The position numbers and the translations under genes are program-made. The notes below the pieces were generated by a model. It worked only from the letters and a program-made list of their open reading frames with translations. It searched no databases and had not been told where the DNA came from. From NCBI RefSeq assembly GCF_016862935.1, contig NZ_BONX01000031.1, positions 1-64,000 on the forward strand: DNA of 64,000 bases, in the 5' to 3' direction. Source of the DNA: Plantactinospora mayteni. GTDB lineage: Bacteria; Actinomycetota; Actinomycetes; Mycobacteriales; Micromonosporaceae. This document shows positions 49,592-58,049 of this stretch, in pieces (the stretch's first letter is position 1; each line of letters opens with the position of its first letter).

Positions 49592-50407
49592 ATGCCCGAC
49601 GACGTCTCCATCCCCCGGCAGGACGGGCCGGACGGCCGTCGGGACGCCGGCCGGGAGGATCCGGCGCGCTCGGGCGACGACGCGGACACCACACCGGACG
49701 GTGCCAGCATCGTGTCGTGGGGCGACCGTCGGCCCGCCGGCGGGCGGGCCGGGCTGGCGCTGCACCGGCTCGGCCGGGACAGCCGGCTGGTACCGGTGGT
49801 CGGTGCCGCCGGGGCGGTCGCCGTCTTCGCCTCGCTGATCGGCGACTGGGCGGTCACCAGCTTGACGGTCGAGGGTGCCGAGGACGCGGTCGCGCTGGGC
49901 AGCGGGGTGGCGGACATGTCGGCGTTCGGCACGGCGTACCTGGTCGGGGTGTTCGGGGTACTCGGCTGCCTGGCGCTGGTCTTCTTCGGCTCGCCCGGGG
50001 TACGCCACAACGCCCGGGTCGCCGGGCTGGCCGTGGCCGGGGCGGTGCTCGGAGTACTGCTCGCCACCACCGGCTCGCTCGACACCCTGGCCGACCGCTG
50101 GCAGATGTACGGCCAACTGGACGGGATGGTCATCGAGTACGGCCAGGGCCTCGTGCTGGCGTACGTCGGTGTCGGCGGACTCGGGCTGGCCCTGCTGCTC
50201 GCCGGGCGGTTCGTCCGGCGTACCGCGGTCGACCCGGCGCCGGCCGCCGAGCCGGGCGTACCGGCCGGACCCGTCGCGGCCGAGGAGTCCGACTGGCCGT
50301 GGCGGCGGCCCCGGGCGGCCGGCACACCGGAGGTACCCGACGACGATGACGGCCGGCCGCCGCCGATCGACCTGACGGTGACCCCGACCAAGCCGTTCGC
50401 GCACTGA
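49592..50407 (+). CDS. Hypothetical membrane protein with four helices
   Basis: 271 residues. The N-terminus (~60 residues) is acidic and disordered, then come four hydrophobic helices (starting near '[20 protein letters not shown]', '[20 protein letters not shown]', '[20 protein letters not shown]' and '[20 protein letters not shown]') and a Pro/Asp-rich cytoplasmic tail. I do not recognise a family. AAGGGA precedes the ATG. It lies just upstream of serS. Confidence 0.72.
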   Translation: MPDDVSIPRQDGPDGRRDAGREDPARSGDDADTTPDGASIVSWGDRRPAGGRAGLALHRLGRDSRLVPVVGAAGAVAVFASLIGDWAVTSLTVEGAEDAVALGSGVADMSAFGTAYLVGVFGVLGCLALVFFGSPGVRHNARVAGLAVAGAVLGVLLATTGSLDTLADRWQMYGQLDGMVIEYGQGLVLAYVGVGGLGLALLLAGRFVRRTAVDPAPAAEPGVPAGPVAAEESDWPWRRPRAAGTPEVPDDDDGRPPPIDLTVTPTKPFAH

Positions 50408-50466
50408 GCCGTCCCCGCGCCGAGCCGCCGGGCGTATCTCGATACACCTGTCCGGCCGCACACCGG

Positions 50467-50472
50467 TAGGCT
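50467..50472 (+). promoter_or_regulatory. -10 element for a leaderless serS transcript
   Basis: TAGGCT lies 8 nt before the GTG at 50481, and no Shine-Dalgarno is visible. Confidence 0.5.
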
Positions 50473-50480
50473 CGGTTCCC

Positions 50481-51737
50481 GTGATTGACCTGCGTCTGCT
50501 CCGCGACGATCCGGATACCGTACGTGCCAGCCAGCGTGCCCGTGGCGAGTCCGAGTCCGTGGTCGACGACCTGCTGCGGGCCGACCAGGAGCGGCGGGCG
50601 GCGGTCGGGCGCTTCGAGGCGCTCCGGGCCGAGCAGAAGCAGCTCGGCAAGCGGATGCCGAAGGCCGACCCGGCGGAGAAGGCCGGGCTGCTCGCCCGGA
50701 CCAAGGAACTCTCCACCGAGGTGAAGGCGGCCGAGGCGGCGGTCGGCGCGGCCGAGGCGGCGCTGCGCCAGGCGCAGTACGCGATCCCGAACGTGGTCGA
50801 GCCGGGCACCCCGCCCGGCGGCGAGGACGACTTCGTGGTGCTCCGCGAGGTCGGCACCCGGCCCGAGATCGAGAACCCGCGCGACCACCTGGAACTGGGC
50901 GAGGCGCTGCGGGCGATCGACGTCGAGCGCGGCGCGAAGACCTCGGGCAGCCGGTTCTACTACCTGACCGGGGTGGGCGCGCTGCTCCAGCTCGGCCTGC
51001 TGCAACTCGCCGTCGCCCAGGCGGTGGAGTACGGCTTCGTCCCGAGCATCACCCCGTCGCTGGTCAAGCCGGAGGCGATGGAGGGCACCGGGTTCCTCGG
51101 CTCGCACGCCAGCGAGGTCTACCGGCTGGAGGCCGACGACCTGTTCCTGGTCGGCACCAGTGAGGTGGCGCTGGCCGCGTACCACTCGGGGGAGATCCTG
51201 GACCTGGCCGAGCCGGTCCGGTACGCCGGCTGGTCGTCCTGCTACCGCCGCGAGGCCGGGTCGTACGGCCGGGACACCCGGGGGATCATGCGGGTGCACC
51301 AGTTCGACAAGGTCGAGATGTTCTCCTACTGCCGCCCCGAGGAGGCGCACGCCGAGCACCTCCGGCTGCTGGCCTGGGAGGAGGAGATGCTGGCCAAGGT
51401 CGAACTACCGTACCGGGTGATCGACGTGGCAGCGGGTGACCTGGGCAGCAGCGCGGCCCGCAAGTACGACTGCGAGGCGTGGGTACCGTCGCAGGGCCGC
51501 TACCGGGAGGTCACCTCGACCTCGAACTGCACCACCTTCCAGGCCCGGCGACTGAACGTGCGATACCGGGACGACCAGGGCCGCCCGCAGATGGCCGCGA
51601 CTCTGAACGGCACCCTGGCCACCACCCGCTGGCTGGTGCCGATCCTGGAGAACCACCAGCAACCGGACGGCTCGGTACGGGTCCCCAAGGCCCTCCAGCC
51701 CTACCTGGGCGGTCGGGACGTGCTCGAACCGAAGTGA
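50481..51737 (+). CDS. serS: Seryl-tRNA synthetase
   Basis: 418 residues charging tRNA-Ser. The N-terminal helical arm (~residues 1-105) is a long coiled coil ('[20 protein letters not shown]', '[20 protein letters not shown]'). The class II core follows with '[20 protein letters not shown]', motif 2 '[20 protein letters not shown]', '[20 protein letters not shown]' and motif 3 around '[18 protein letters not shown]' and '[18 protein letters not shown]'. Length and motifs are complete. No T-box is seen upstream. Confidence 0.97.
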   Translation: MIDLRLLRDDPDTVRASQRARGESESVVDDLLRADQERRAAVGRFEALRAEQKQLGKRMPKADPAEKAGLLARTKELSTEVKAAEAAVGAAEAALRQAQYAIPNVVEPGTPPGGEDDFVVLREVGTRPEIENPRDHLELGEALRAIDVERGAKTSGSRFYYLTGVGALLQLGLLQLAVAQAVEYGFVPSITPSLVKPEAMEGTGFLGSHASEVYRLEADDLFLVGTSEVALAAYHSGEILDLAEPVRYAGWSSCYRREAGSYGRDTRGIMRVHQFDKVEMFSYCRPEEAHAEHLRLLAWEEEMLAKVELPYRVIDVAAGDLGSSAARKYDCEAWVPSQGRYREVTSTSNCTTFQARRLNVRYRDDQGRPQMAATLNGTLATTRWLVPILENHQQPDGSVRVPKALQPYLGGRDVLEPK

Positions 51738-51889
51738 ACCCCTGCGGTGGAGAGCACTTCACACAAATGTCATGGAGCCACCCCGGAAGGTGAGATACGG
51801 TTGCTGCCCCGTGACCGCCAGCTGATCCGGTAGCAGCAGGTTCCGGCAGTTCAGCCACGCCTGGCGGGCGGCGGGGTGGAGGAGGAGCC

Positions 51890-52711
51890 ATGCCCCGACC
51901 CGGGTTGCCGAAGCTGATCGCCACCGACCTCGACGGCACGCTGGTGCGTACCGACGAGACCGTCTCCGGGTACACCCACGAGGTGCTGGACCGGGTTCGG
52001 GCCGCCGGCATTCCGGTGGTCGGCGCCACCGGGCGCGGGCCCCGGCTCGCCGAACTCACCCGCAACGACATCCGGGCCGCCGACTTCCTGGTGATGGCCG
52101 GCGGCGGCCGGGTGGTCGACCAGACCGACCCGGCCGGGCCGGTGATCCTCCGCGACGAGCGGCTGCCCGGTGCGTCCCTGGCCGAGCTGCTCCGGGTACT
52201 GGAGGCCGAGGTGGGCCCGCTGACCGTGATGGTCGAGGCGCTGGACGCGCCCGGTGCCCCGCTCTGGGGTGATTTCGACGCGACCTGGCCCTACCAGGAC
52301 CGGTTCGAGGCGCGGACCCGGGTCGACTGCCTGGGCCGGGACGTGATCAAGGCGTTCGCCCGGACCCCCGACCACGACGTGGACACCCTGCTCGAAACCG
52401 CCCGCCGGGTCGTACCGGCGGAGCAGGCCGCGATCACCCAGGCCGGGCTCGGCTTCATCGAGATCTGCCCGCCCGGGGTGGACAAGGCGACCGGACTGGC
52501 GGTGGTGGCCCAGACCCTCGGCGTCGACCCGGCCGAGGTGCTGGTCTTCGGGGACATGCCGAACGACCTGCCGATGTTCGAGTGGGCCGGCTGGGCCCGG
52601 GTGGCGGTCTCCAACGCCCACCCCACCGTACGGCGGGCCGCCGACGAGGTGACCCTGCGCAACGACGACGACGGGGTGGCGGTCTACCTCGATCGACTAC
52701 TCTCGCGTTGA
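51890..52711 (+). CDS. Cof-type HAD phosphatase, paralogue 1
   Basis: 273 residues of the HAD superfamily, subclass IIB. Motif I is 'ATDLDGTLVRTD' (nucleophile and acid/base Asp), motif II 'VVGATGRGPRLAEL', motif III Lys in 'GVDKATGLAVVA', and motif IV 'VFGDMPNDLPMFEWAG'. It is a soluble sugar-phosphate or cofactor phosphatase of unknown specificity. GGAGGAG lies upstream of the ATG. It overlaps the next HAD gene by one base (TGATG). Confidence 0.9.
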   Translation: MPRPGLPKLIATDLDGTLVRTDETVSGYTHEVLDRVRAAGIPVVGATGRGPRLAELTRNDIRAADFLVMAGGGRVVDQTDPAGPVILRDERLPGASLAELLRVLEAEVGPLTVMVEALDAPGAPLWGDFDATWPYQDRFEARTRVDCLGRDVIKAFARTPDHDVDTLLETARRVVPAEQAAITQAGLGFIEICPPGVDKATGLAVVAQTLGVDPAEVLVFGDMPNDLPMFEWAGWARVAVSNAHPTVRRAADEVTLRNDDDGVAVYLDRLLSR

Positions 52712-53589
52712 TGGGACGACTACCTCGGCTGGTGGCCACGGATCTCGACGGCACGCTGCTGCGGGCGGACAAGTCGGTCAGCCCGCGTACCGTCGAGGCG
52801 ATCTCGCGGATCTCCGCCGAGGGCACCGGTGTGGTGCTGGTGACCGGGCGCCCGATCCGTTGGCTCCAGCACGTCTACGACCAACTGGGCCAGCCGCTGC
52901 CCACGATCTGCGCCAACGGCGCGGTGGTCTACGACCCGGTCGTCGACCAGGTGCTCCGGGCCGATCCGCTCGCCCCCGACCTGCTCGCCGAGGTGGTCCA
53001 GCGGCTCCGCGCCGAGGTGCCCGGGGTGAGCTTCGCGGTCGAGGTGACCGACAGCCGCGAGTTCCGGCACGAACTGGCATATCCGCTGAACTGGGACCGG
53101 GGCTACCCCGACATCCGGGTCATCGAGACGCCGGCCGACCTGCATGCCGTACCGGCGGTGAAGCTGCTGGCCCGGGCCGGTGCGCAGGACCCGGACGCGT
53201 TCGTGAAGGTGGTGGCCGCGGCGCTGGCCGGGCTCGCCGAGGCGACCCACTCGTCGTACACCGGGCTGATCGAGATCTCGGCGGCCGGGGTGACCAAGGC
53301 GGCCGGGCTGGCCTGGTATTGCACCCAGCACGGGGTGGACGCCGCCGACGTGGTCGCCTTCGGGGACATGCCGAACGACGTACCGATGCTCACCTGGGTC
53401 GGTCGGGCGGTGGCGGTGGCGAACGCGCATCCGGCCGTACTGGAGATCGCCGGTGACGTGACGGCGAGCAACGAGGAGGACGGGGTCGCGGCGTACCTGG
53501 AGACGCTGCTCGACGCCGACTCGCCGGACGGCGCCGACGGCGCGGGAGCGGGCAGCCACGCCGCGGACCGGATCGCCGGCCCGGCCTGA
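52711..53589 (+). CDS. Cof-type HAD phosphatase, paralogue 2
   Basis: 292 residues, with the same HAD IIB architecture: 'ATDLDGTLLRADKSVSPRTV', 'VVLVTGRPIRWLQHVYDQLG', 'AAGVTKAAGLAWYC' and 'AFGDMPNDVPMLTWVG'. A Gly/Asp/Ala-rich tail of ~30 residues is added at the C-terminus. It starts at the ATG overlapping the upstream stop (TGATG), so translation is coupled; the two enzymes are likely products of an old tandem duplication. The substrate is unknown. Confidence 0.9.
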   Translation: MGRLPRLVATDLDGTLLRADKSVSPRTVEAISRISAEGTGVVLVTGRPIRWLQHVYDQLGQPLPTICANGAVVYDPVVDQVLRADPLAPDLLAEVVQRLRAEVPGVSFAVEVTDSREFRHELAYPLNWDRGYPDIRVIETPADLHAVPAVKLLARAGAQDPDAFVKVVAAALAGLAEATHSSYTGLIEISAAGVTKAAGLAWYCTQHGVDAADVVAFGDMPNDVPMLTWVGRAVAVANAHPAVLEIAGDVTASNEEDGVAAYLETLLDADSPDGADGAGAGSHAADRIAGPA

Positions 53590-53656
53590 CCCACCCACGC
53601 CGGCCCGGCCGGGCTCGCGTTTCTCGCCTGTCCGGGACCGGTCGGCGGGTCTGGGG

Positions 53657-54262
53657 TTACAGGTACTGGCCGGGGCCGGGGCCCTCACCGGGTTGTCCGG
53701 CGGTGCCGCCCGGCATCCCCGGAAGGGTGCCGCCGGGGCCCACCGGCAGCGCCGGGCGCCCGCCGGAACGCATCTGCTCCAACTGCATCCGGGCCGCCAT
53801 CTGCTGGGCGACCAGGGTCGCCTGGATGCCGTGGAAAAGCCCCTCCAGCCAGCCGACCAGTTGGGCCTGGGCGATCCGCAGCTCCGCCTCGCTCGGCACG
53901 GAGTCCTCGCCGAACGGCAGGGAGAGCCGCTCCAGCTCATCCCGCAACTCCGGGGCGAGCCCGTCCTCCAGCTCGACGATCGACCGCTGGTGGATCTCCC
54001 GCAGCCGGTGCCGGCTGGCGTCGTCGAGCGGTGCGGCCTTGACCTCCTCCAGCAACTGCTTGATCATGCTGCCGATCCGCATCACCTTCGCCGGCTGCTC
54101 GATCAACCGCGCCGGGTCCTCGCCAGGCGTCTCGCCGTCGGTCGGCACGGTGCCGACCGGGCGCCCGTCCGGGCCGACCACCAGCACGGTACCGCCGCCG
54201 GGACGCTTCTCCGCCGGAGCCGAGTCGTCGTTGTCTTCCTGGGAACGTGGCACGTCGGTCAT
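53657..54262 (-). CDS. bpa: Bacterial proteasome activator
   Basis: 201 residues. It closely follows mycobacterial Bpa (PafE): 'LIEQPAKVMRIGSMIKQLLE', 'LDDASRHRLREIHQRSIVEL', 'GLAPELRDELERLSLPFGED', 'AELRIAQAQLVGWLEGLFHG' and the C-terminal GQYL tail that docks on the 20S proteasome and opens its gate without ATP. The N-terminal ~55 residues are variable. Bpa rings feed partly unfolded proteins to the proteasome. No proteasome genes are in the window. It is divergent from a hydrolase gene, with a long hairpin between them. Confidence 0.95.
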   Translation of the reverse strand: MTDVPRSQEDNDDSAPAEKRPGGGTVLVVGPDGRPVGTVPTDGETPGEDPARLIEQPAKVMRIGSMIKQLLEEVKAAPLDDASRHRLREIHQRSIVELEDGLAPELRDELERLSLPFGEDSVPSEAELRIAQAQLVGWLEGLFHGIQATLVAQQMAARMQLEQMRSGGRPALPVGPGGTLPGMPGGTAGQPGEGPGPGQYL

Positions 54263-54316
54263 GCCCCCATCCTCCCGCAACCACCGTCCGGCTCGCGCGC
54301 CGCCCACTGTCGGGAC

Positions 54317-54358
54317 CGTGTGCTGCTACTGCCCCTCTGGGGGTAGTAGCAGCACACG
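54317..54358. promoter_or_regulatory. 19-bp hairpin in the bpa-hydrolase divergent region
   Basis: The arms GTGTGCTGCTACTGCCCC (54318-54335) and GGGGTAGTAGCAGCACAC (54340-54357) pair with a single G-U and a TCTG tetraloop; one further C-G pair closes it. It ends 18 bp before the hydrolase ATG and 55 bp upstream of bpa, so it cannot be a terminator for bpa. It could act in the hydrolase 5' UTR or as a DNA operator. Confidence 0.6.
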
Positions 54359-54376
54359 CACCGTACGGTCACCACC

Positions 54377-55216
54377 ATGAGCGGAGAGGGCGGCGGTGAT
54401 GCGCGGGGGGTGCTCCAGCGGCCGGCGCCGCCGGCCGACGTCGCACTGCGGTACGGCGCCGGTCCCGAGCACGTCGCCGACCTGCGCCTGCCGGCCGAGC
54501 CCGCCGGTCCGGCCCAGCCGCTGGTGGTGGTCGTGCACGGCGGCTTCTGGCGGGCCGAGTACGACCGCCGGCACACCGGACCGCTCGCGGCGGACCTGGC
54601 CGCCCGGGGGTACCCGGTGGCCCAGTTGGAGTACCGCCGGACGGGGCAGCCGGGCGGCGGCTGGCCGGGCACCTTCGACGACGTCGCGGCCGGGATCGCC
54701 GCGCTGCCCGGGCTGGTCGAGGCCGTGCTGCCGGCCGGCCGGATGGCACCGGGCCCGCCGATCCTGCTCGGGCACTCCGCCGGCGGACACCTCGCGCTCT
54801 GGGCCGCGCTGCGCGCCCCGGCCGGGGTACGCGGGGTGCTCGCCCTGGCCCCGGTGCTGGACCTCGCCGAGGCGTACCGGCTGGACCTGGACGGTGGCGC
54901 GGTGGCCGCGCTGCTCGGCGGCGGTCCGGAGGACGTGCCGGACCTCTACGCCACGGCCGACCCGACCCGCTCGGCGGCGCCCCCGGTCCCGGCCTCGATC
55001 GTGCACGGCACCCTGGACCGGCAGGTACCGGTGGAGCCGAGTCGCCGGTACGCTGCCGGGGCCACCAGCACCGACCTACGCTTCGTCGAGCTGCCCGAAT
55101 GCGAGCACTTCGGGGTGATCGACCCGCTGTCCCGCGCGTGGCCCGTCGTACTGGCCGAGTTACATTGGCTTGCTGGAAGATCAGGCGGCATTGACGCAGC
55201 ATCGCGTTCCCGGTAG
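54377..55216 (+). CDS. Alpha/beta hydrolase, BD-FAE/kynurenine formamidase-like
   Basis: 279 residues. The oxyanion motif 'VVVHGGFWRAEYDRRHTGPL' contains HGGxW and the nucleophile elbow 'LLGHSAGGHLALW' gives G-H-S-A-G. The catalytic Asp is in 'HGTLDRQVPV' and the His in 'PECEHFGVIDP'. The HGGFW signature fits the BD-FAE/kynurenine formamidase-type subgroup. The substrate is unproven; no kyn genes are adjacent. A hairpin precedes the start. Confidence 0.87.
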   Translation: MSGEGGGDARGVLQRPAPPADVALRYGAGPEHVADLRLPAEPAGPAQPLVVVVHGGFWRAEYDRRHTGPLAADLAARGYPVAQLEYRRTGQPGGGWPGTFDDVAAGIAALPGLVEAVLPAGRMAPGPPILLGHSAGGHLALWAALRAPAGVRGVLALAPVLDLAEAYRLDLDGGAVAALLGGGPEDVPDLYATADPTRSAAPPVPASIVHGTLDRQVPVEPSRRYAAGATSTDLRFVELPECEHFGVIDPLSRAWPVVLAELHWLAGRSGGIDAASRSR

Positions 55217-55262
55217 AACCCCGGGAGGGCTGCGCGCCCCCACGCCGCCCCGGGAGGGATCC

Positions 55263-56474
55263 GTGTCGCAGATGGACCGCAGACGAGCGCTCAAGGTGCT
55301 GGGCTCGCTCGGCGCGCTCGGCGCCACCGGGCTGGCCGCCGCGTGCGGCCGGTCGGACGACCTCGAAACCGAGGAGCCGATCAGCGACGAGCCGGTACGG
55401 ATCGGCATGATCGTCGCACAGTCCGGCGTATACAAGCCGATCGGCGACGAGATGGTCCGGGGCTTCCAGCTCTATCTCGACCTGAACGACCAGCGGCTCG
55501 GCGGGCACCCGGTCGACCTGGTCATCGCCGACGAGGGCGAGACCCCCGAGTCCGGCCGGGCCGCCCTGGACCAGCTCGTCAAGCAGGGGGTACTGGCGCT
55601 CACCGGAGTGGTCAACTCGGCGGTCATGCTCGGCCTGCGGGACACCGTGGAGCAGGCGAAGATCCCGCTGATCGGCTCCAACGCGTCCCCGTCGACGTTG
55701 CAGAGCGTCGTCTACATCTGGCGTACGTCGTATATCAACGACGAGCCGGGGCGGGCGCTGGCGGCGTACGTCAAGGAGCAGGTCGGGGCGGACGGCCGGG
55801 TGGCGATCATCGCCCCGGAGTACGACGCCGGCCTCGACTCGGTACAGGGCTTCCGGCAGAGCTTCGGGGAGTCCGACGAGCGGATCTCCGACCCGGTGAT
55901 CTGGACCGAGTACTTCCCCGGCAAGCCGGCCCGGAACGCGTTCGCCCCATACATCAGCCAACTGGTCGACCGCGATCCCGCCGCGATCTACTGCTTCTTC
56001 TCCGGCGAATCGGCGATCGAGTTCCTCAAGAAGCTGCGCCAGGCCGGCTACCGCAAGCCGATCTACGCGCCGGGTTTCCTCACCGAGGGGCCGGTGCTCG
56101 GGCAGCTCAGGTCGCGCGAGGCCGAGGGGATCGTCACCTCGCTCAACTACTCCGCCGACCTGAACAACGCGGCCAACCGCCGGTTCGCCTCCGCCTTCCG
56201 CAAGGCGCACGGCTCGACCCCGACCACCTACGCGATGGCCTCGTACGACGCGGCACAGGTGCTCGGCAAGGCGATCCGGATCGCCGGCAAGGACCTCAGC
56301 CCGTTGCAGCTCAACCTGGCGCTCGGCCGGATCGGGCAGATCGACAGCCCGCGTGGCCCGTGGCAGTTCAACCAGCCGCGTACCCCGCAGCAGAAGTGGT
56401 ATCTGCGCGAGGTGCAGCTGGACGGGCAGGTGCTGTCCAACGTACTGGTCAGCGAGCTGGCGACGCTCGGCTGA
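55263..56474 (+). CDS. ABC substrate-binding lipoprotein, branched-chain amino-acid type
   Basis: 403 residues of the LivJ/Leu-Ile-Val-binding (type I periplasmic) fold. The signal carries a DRRRALKVLG twin-arginine-like motif and a lipobox LAAAC. The mature domain starts 'VRIGMIVAQSGVYKPIGDEM' and continues 'GFQLYLDLNDQRLGGHPVDL', 'VLALTGVVNSAVMLGL', 'IPLIGSNASPSTL' and 'TYAMASYDAAQVLGKAIRIA'. No permease or ATPase genes are adjacent, so it is an orphan binding protein. GTG 55263 follows GGGAGG by 5 nt; ATG 55272 is an alternative. Confidence 0.9.
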   Translation: MSQMDRRRALKVLGSLGALGATGLAAACGRSDDLETEEPISDEPVRIGMIVAQSGVYKPIGDEMVRGFQLYLDLNDQRLGGHPVDLVIADEGETPESGRAALDQLVKQGVLALTGVVNSAVMLGLRDTVEQAKIPLIGSNASPSTLQSVVYIWRTSYINDEPGRALAAYVKEQVGADGRVAIIAPEYDAGLDSVQGFRQSFGESDERISDPVIWTEYFPGKPARNAFAPYISQLVDRDPAAIYCFFSGESAIEFLKKLRQAGYRKPIYAPGFLTEGPVLGQLRSREAEGIVTSLNYSADLNNAANRRFASAFRKAHGSTPTTYAMASYDAAQVLGKAIRIAGKDLSPLQLNLALGRIGQIDSPRGPWQFNQPRTPQQKWYLREVQLDGQVLSNVLVSELATLG

Positions 56475-56504
56475 GCCACCCGGCAGGGTCAAGCGGCCGT
56501 CGAC

Positions 56505-57329
56505 TCAGTCGCGTAGTTCGGCGACGCAGCACTTGACGCTGCCGCCGCCCTTCTTCAGCTCGGAGAGTTCGACCGGGACCGGCAGGTAGCCGGCGGCGGC
56601 GACCTTGGCAGCCATCCCGCTGGCCTCAGCGTTCAGCACCACGTGCCGGCCGTCGCTGACGAGGTTCAGCCCGAACCCGAACGCGTCGACCTCGTCCGCC
56701 CGGACCGCGTCGGGGAAGAGCTGGGCCAGTACCCGCTGGGCGGCGACCGAGAACGCCTCCGGGAAGTACGCGATGTTGCCGTCGTCGAGCGGGGCCAGCG
56801 CGGTGTCCAGGTGGTAGAAGCGCGGGTCCACCAGGCGCAGCGAGACGACCGGTCGGCCGAGTACCTCCTGCGCCTCGGCGTGTGCGGCCGGCTCGGTCCG
56901 GAAGCCGTACCCGGCCAGGATCAGGCCGCCGTGCGCCGCCGGCAGGTAGGTGAAGTCGCCCTCGCCCTCGTTGGTCTCGGCGGGCGCGACGAACCGCCAG
57001 CCGTGCGACTCGTAGAAGGCCCGGTGCGCCGCCGCCTCGGCGGTCCGCTGCGGGTGCCGGAACCGGGCGCCGTAGACGGTGCCGTCGACCACGAAGGCGC
57101 CGTTGGCCGCGTAGACCATGTCCGGCAGGCCGGGTTCCGGGCCGAGTTCGTGCACCGTGTGACCGAGGCCGAGCAGGGTCTCCCGCAACCCGTGCCACTG
57201 CTTGACCGCCAACTCCCGGTCGACCGGGGTGGCGGTGTCCATCCACGGGTTGATCGCGTACTCCACGGTGAAGTACTCCGGCGGACACAGAAGATATGTC
57301 CGCTTTCTTGGGATCCTCGGCTGGTTCAC
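56505..57329 (-). CDS. Amidinotransferase-fold hydrolase, DDAH-like
   Basis: 274 residues of the guanidino-modifying superfamily. 'KRTYLLCPPEYFTVEYAINP', 'GLPDMVYAANGAFVVDGTVY', 'GEGDFTYLPAAHGGLILAGY', 'RFYHLDTALAPLDDGNIAYF' (catalytic His region) and the C-terminal 'KKGGGSVKCCVAELRD' with catalytic Cys267 match dimethylarginine dimethylaminohydrolase-like enzymes. In actinobacteria such genes are often paired with an Lrp regulator and ornithine aminotransferase and may act on arginine itself. The Lrp gene is divergent here; the aminotransferase is absent. Confidence 0.88.
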   Translation of the reverse strand: MNQPRIPRKRTYLLCPPEYFTVEYAINPWMDTATPVDRELAVKQWHGLRETLLGLGHTVHELGPEPGLPDMVYAANGAFVVDGTVYGARFRHPQRTAEAAAHRAFYESHGWRFVAPAETNEGEGDFTYLPAAHGGLILAGYGFRTEPAAHAEAQEVLGRPVVSLRLVDPRFYHLDTALAPLDDGNIAYFPEAFSVAAQRVLAQLFPDAVRADEVDAFGFGLNLVSDGRHVVLNAEASGMAAKVAAAGYLPVPVELSELKKGGGSVKCCVAELRD

Positions 57330-57396
57330 GGATCCAAGGGTAGGTACGGTACAGGTTTACTAACAGCCAGAACCATTGCCTGAGAGAGGCGGAACG

Positions 57397-57855
57397 TTGC
57401 AGATCGACGGCGTAGACCAGCGAATCATTGCGTCGCTCGTCGCCGACGCCCGAGCCTCGTACGCCGAGATCGGCGCCCGGGTCTCGCTCTCCGCCCCGGC
57501 GGTGAAGCGGCGGGTCGACCGGTTGCGGGCGGCCGGGGTGATCCGGGGATTCACCACCGTCATCGACCCGGCGGCGGTCGGCTGGAGCACCGAGGCGTTC
57601 GTGGAGCTCTTCTGCACCGGCCGGACCACCCCGGCCCAGATCACCGTGGCGACCCGGCGGCACCCGGAGGTGGTCGCCGCCTACACGGTCTCCGGCGAGG
57701 CCGACGCGCTGGTGCACCTCCGGGCGGCCGACATCGCCCACCTGGAGCAGGCCCTCGAACGGCTCCGGGCCGAGCCCTTCGTCACCTCGACCCGCAGCAT
57801 GATCGTGCTGTCCCGGCTGGTCGACTCGCCGACCGTCGTACCCGCCCCGACCTGA
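57397..57855 (+). CDS. Lrp/AsnC-family regulator
   Basis: 152 residues: an N-terminal winged HTH ('IDGVDQRIIASLVADARASY', 'EIGARVSLSAPAVKRRVDRL') and an RAM ligand-binding domain ('AFVELFCTGRTTPAQITVAT', 'VSGEADALVHLRAADIAHLE'). It starts at TTG 57397, preceded by GAGAGG; a TTG at 57376 is also in frame. It is divergent from the DDAH-like gene across 67 bp and probably controls it in response to arginine or another amino acid (inference). Confidence 0.9.
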   Translation: MQIDGVDQRIIASLVADARASYAEIGARVSLSAPAVKRRVDRLRAAGVIRGFTTVIDPAAVGWSTEAFVELFCTGRTTPAQITVATRRHPEVVAAYTVSGEADALVHLRAADIAHLEQALERLRAEPFVTSTRSMIVLSRLVDSPTVVPAPT

Positions 57856-57870
57856 CCGCGACCGCCCTCT

Positions 57871-57963
57871 CCGGACGGACCCCCTGCCGCCGGGGACCGA
57901 CGACGCGCCGCCGCCCCCGCCCGTCCGGACGGATCCCCTGCCGCCGGGACCGACAACGCGCCG
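57871..57963. repeat. ~40-bp imperfect direct repeat, two copies
   Basis: Segments 57871-57910 and 57925-57963 both begin CCGGACGGAYCCCCTGCCGC and differ by only a few bases. They fill most of the 194-bp gap between the Lrp gene and the beta-propeller gene. Confidence 0.75.
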
Positions 57964-58049
57964 AAGTCCCGGCCCGTCCGGGGCACCGGGCGGCAGCGCC
58001 GTGCACCGGGGCGGGAACCGTGGGCGCGGGTCGGCGCGTCGAACCGCGC

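Noticed and set aside
51738-51889. tRNA or T-box near serS
   Set aside because: No cloverleaf, T-loop sequence or specifier/antiterminator structure could be recognised; this was also the case elsewhere in the window.
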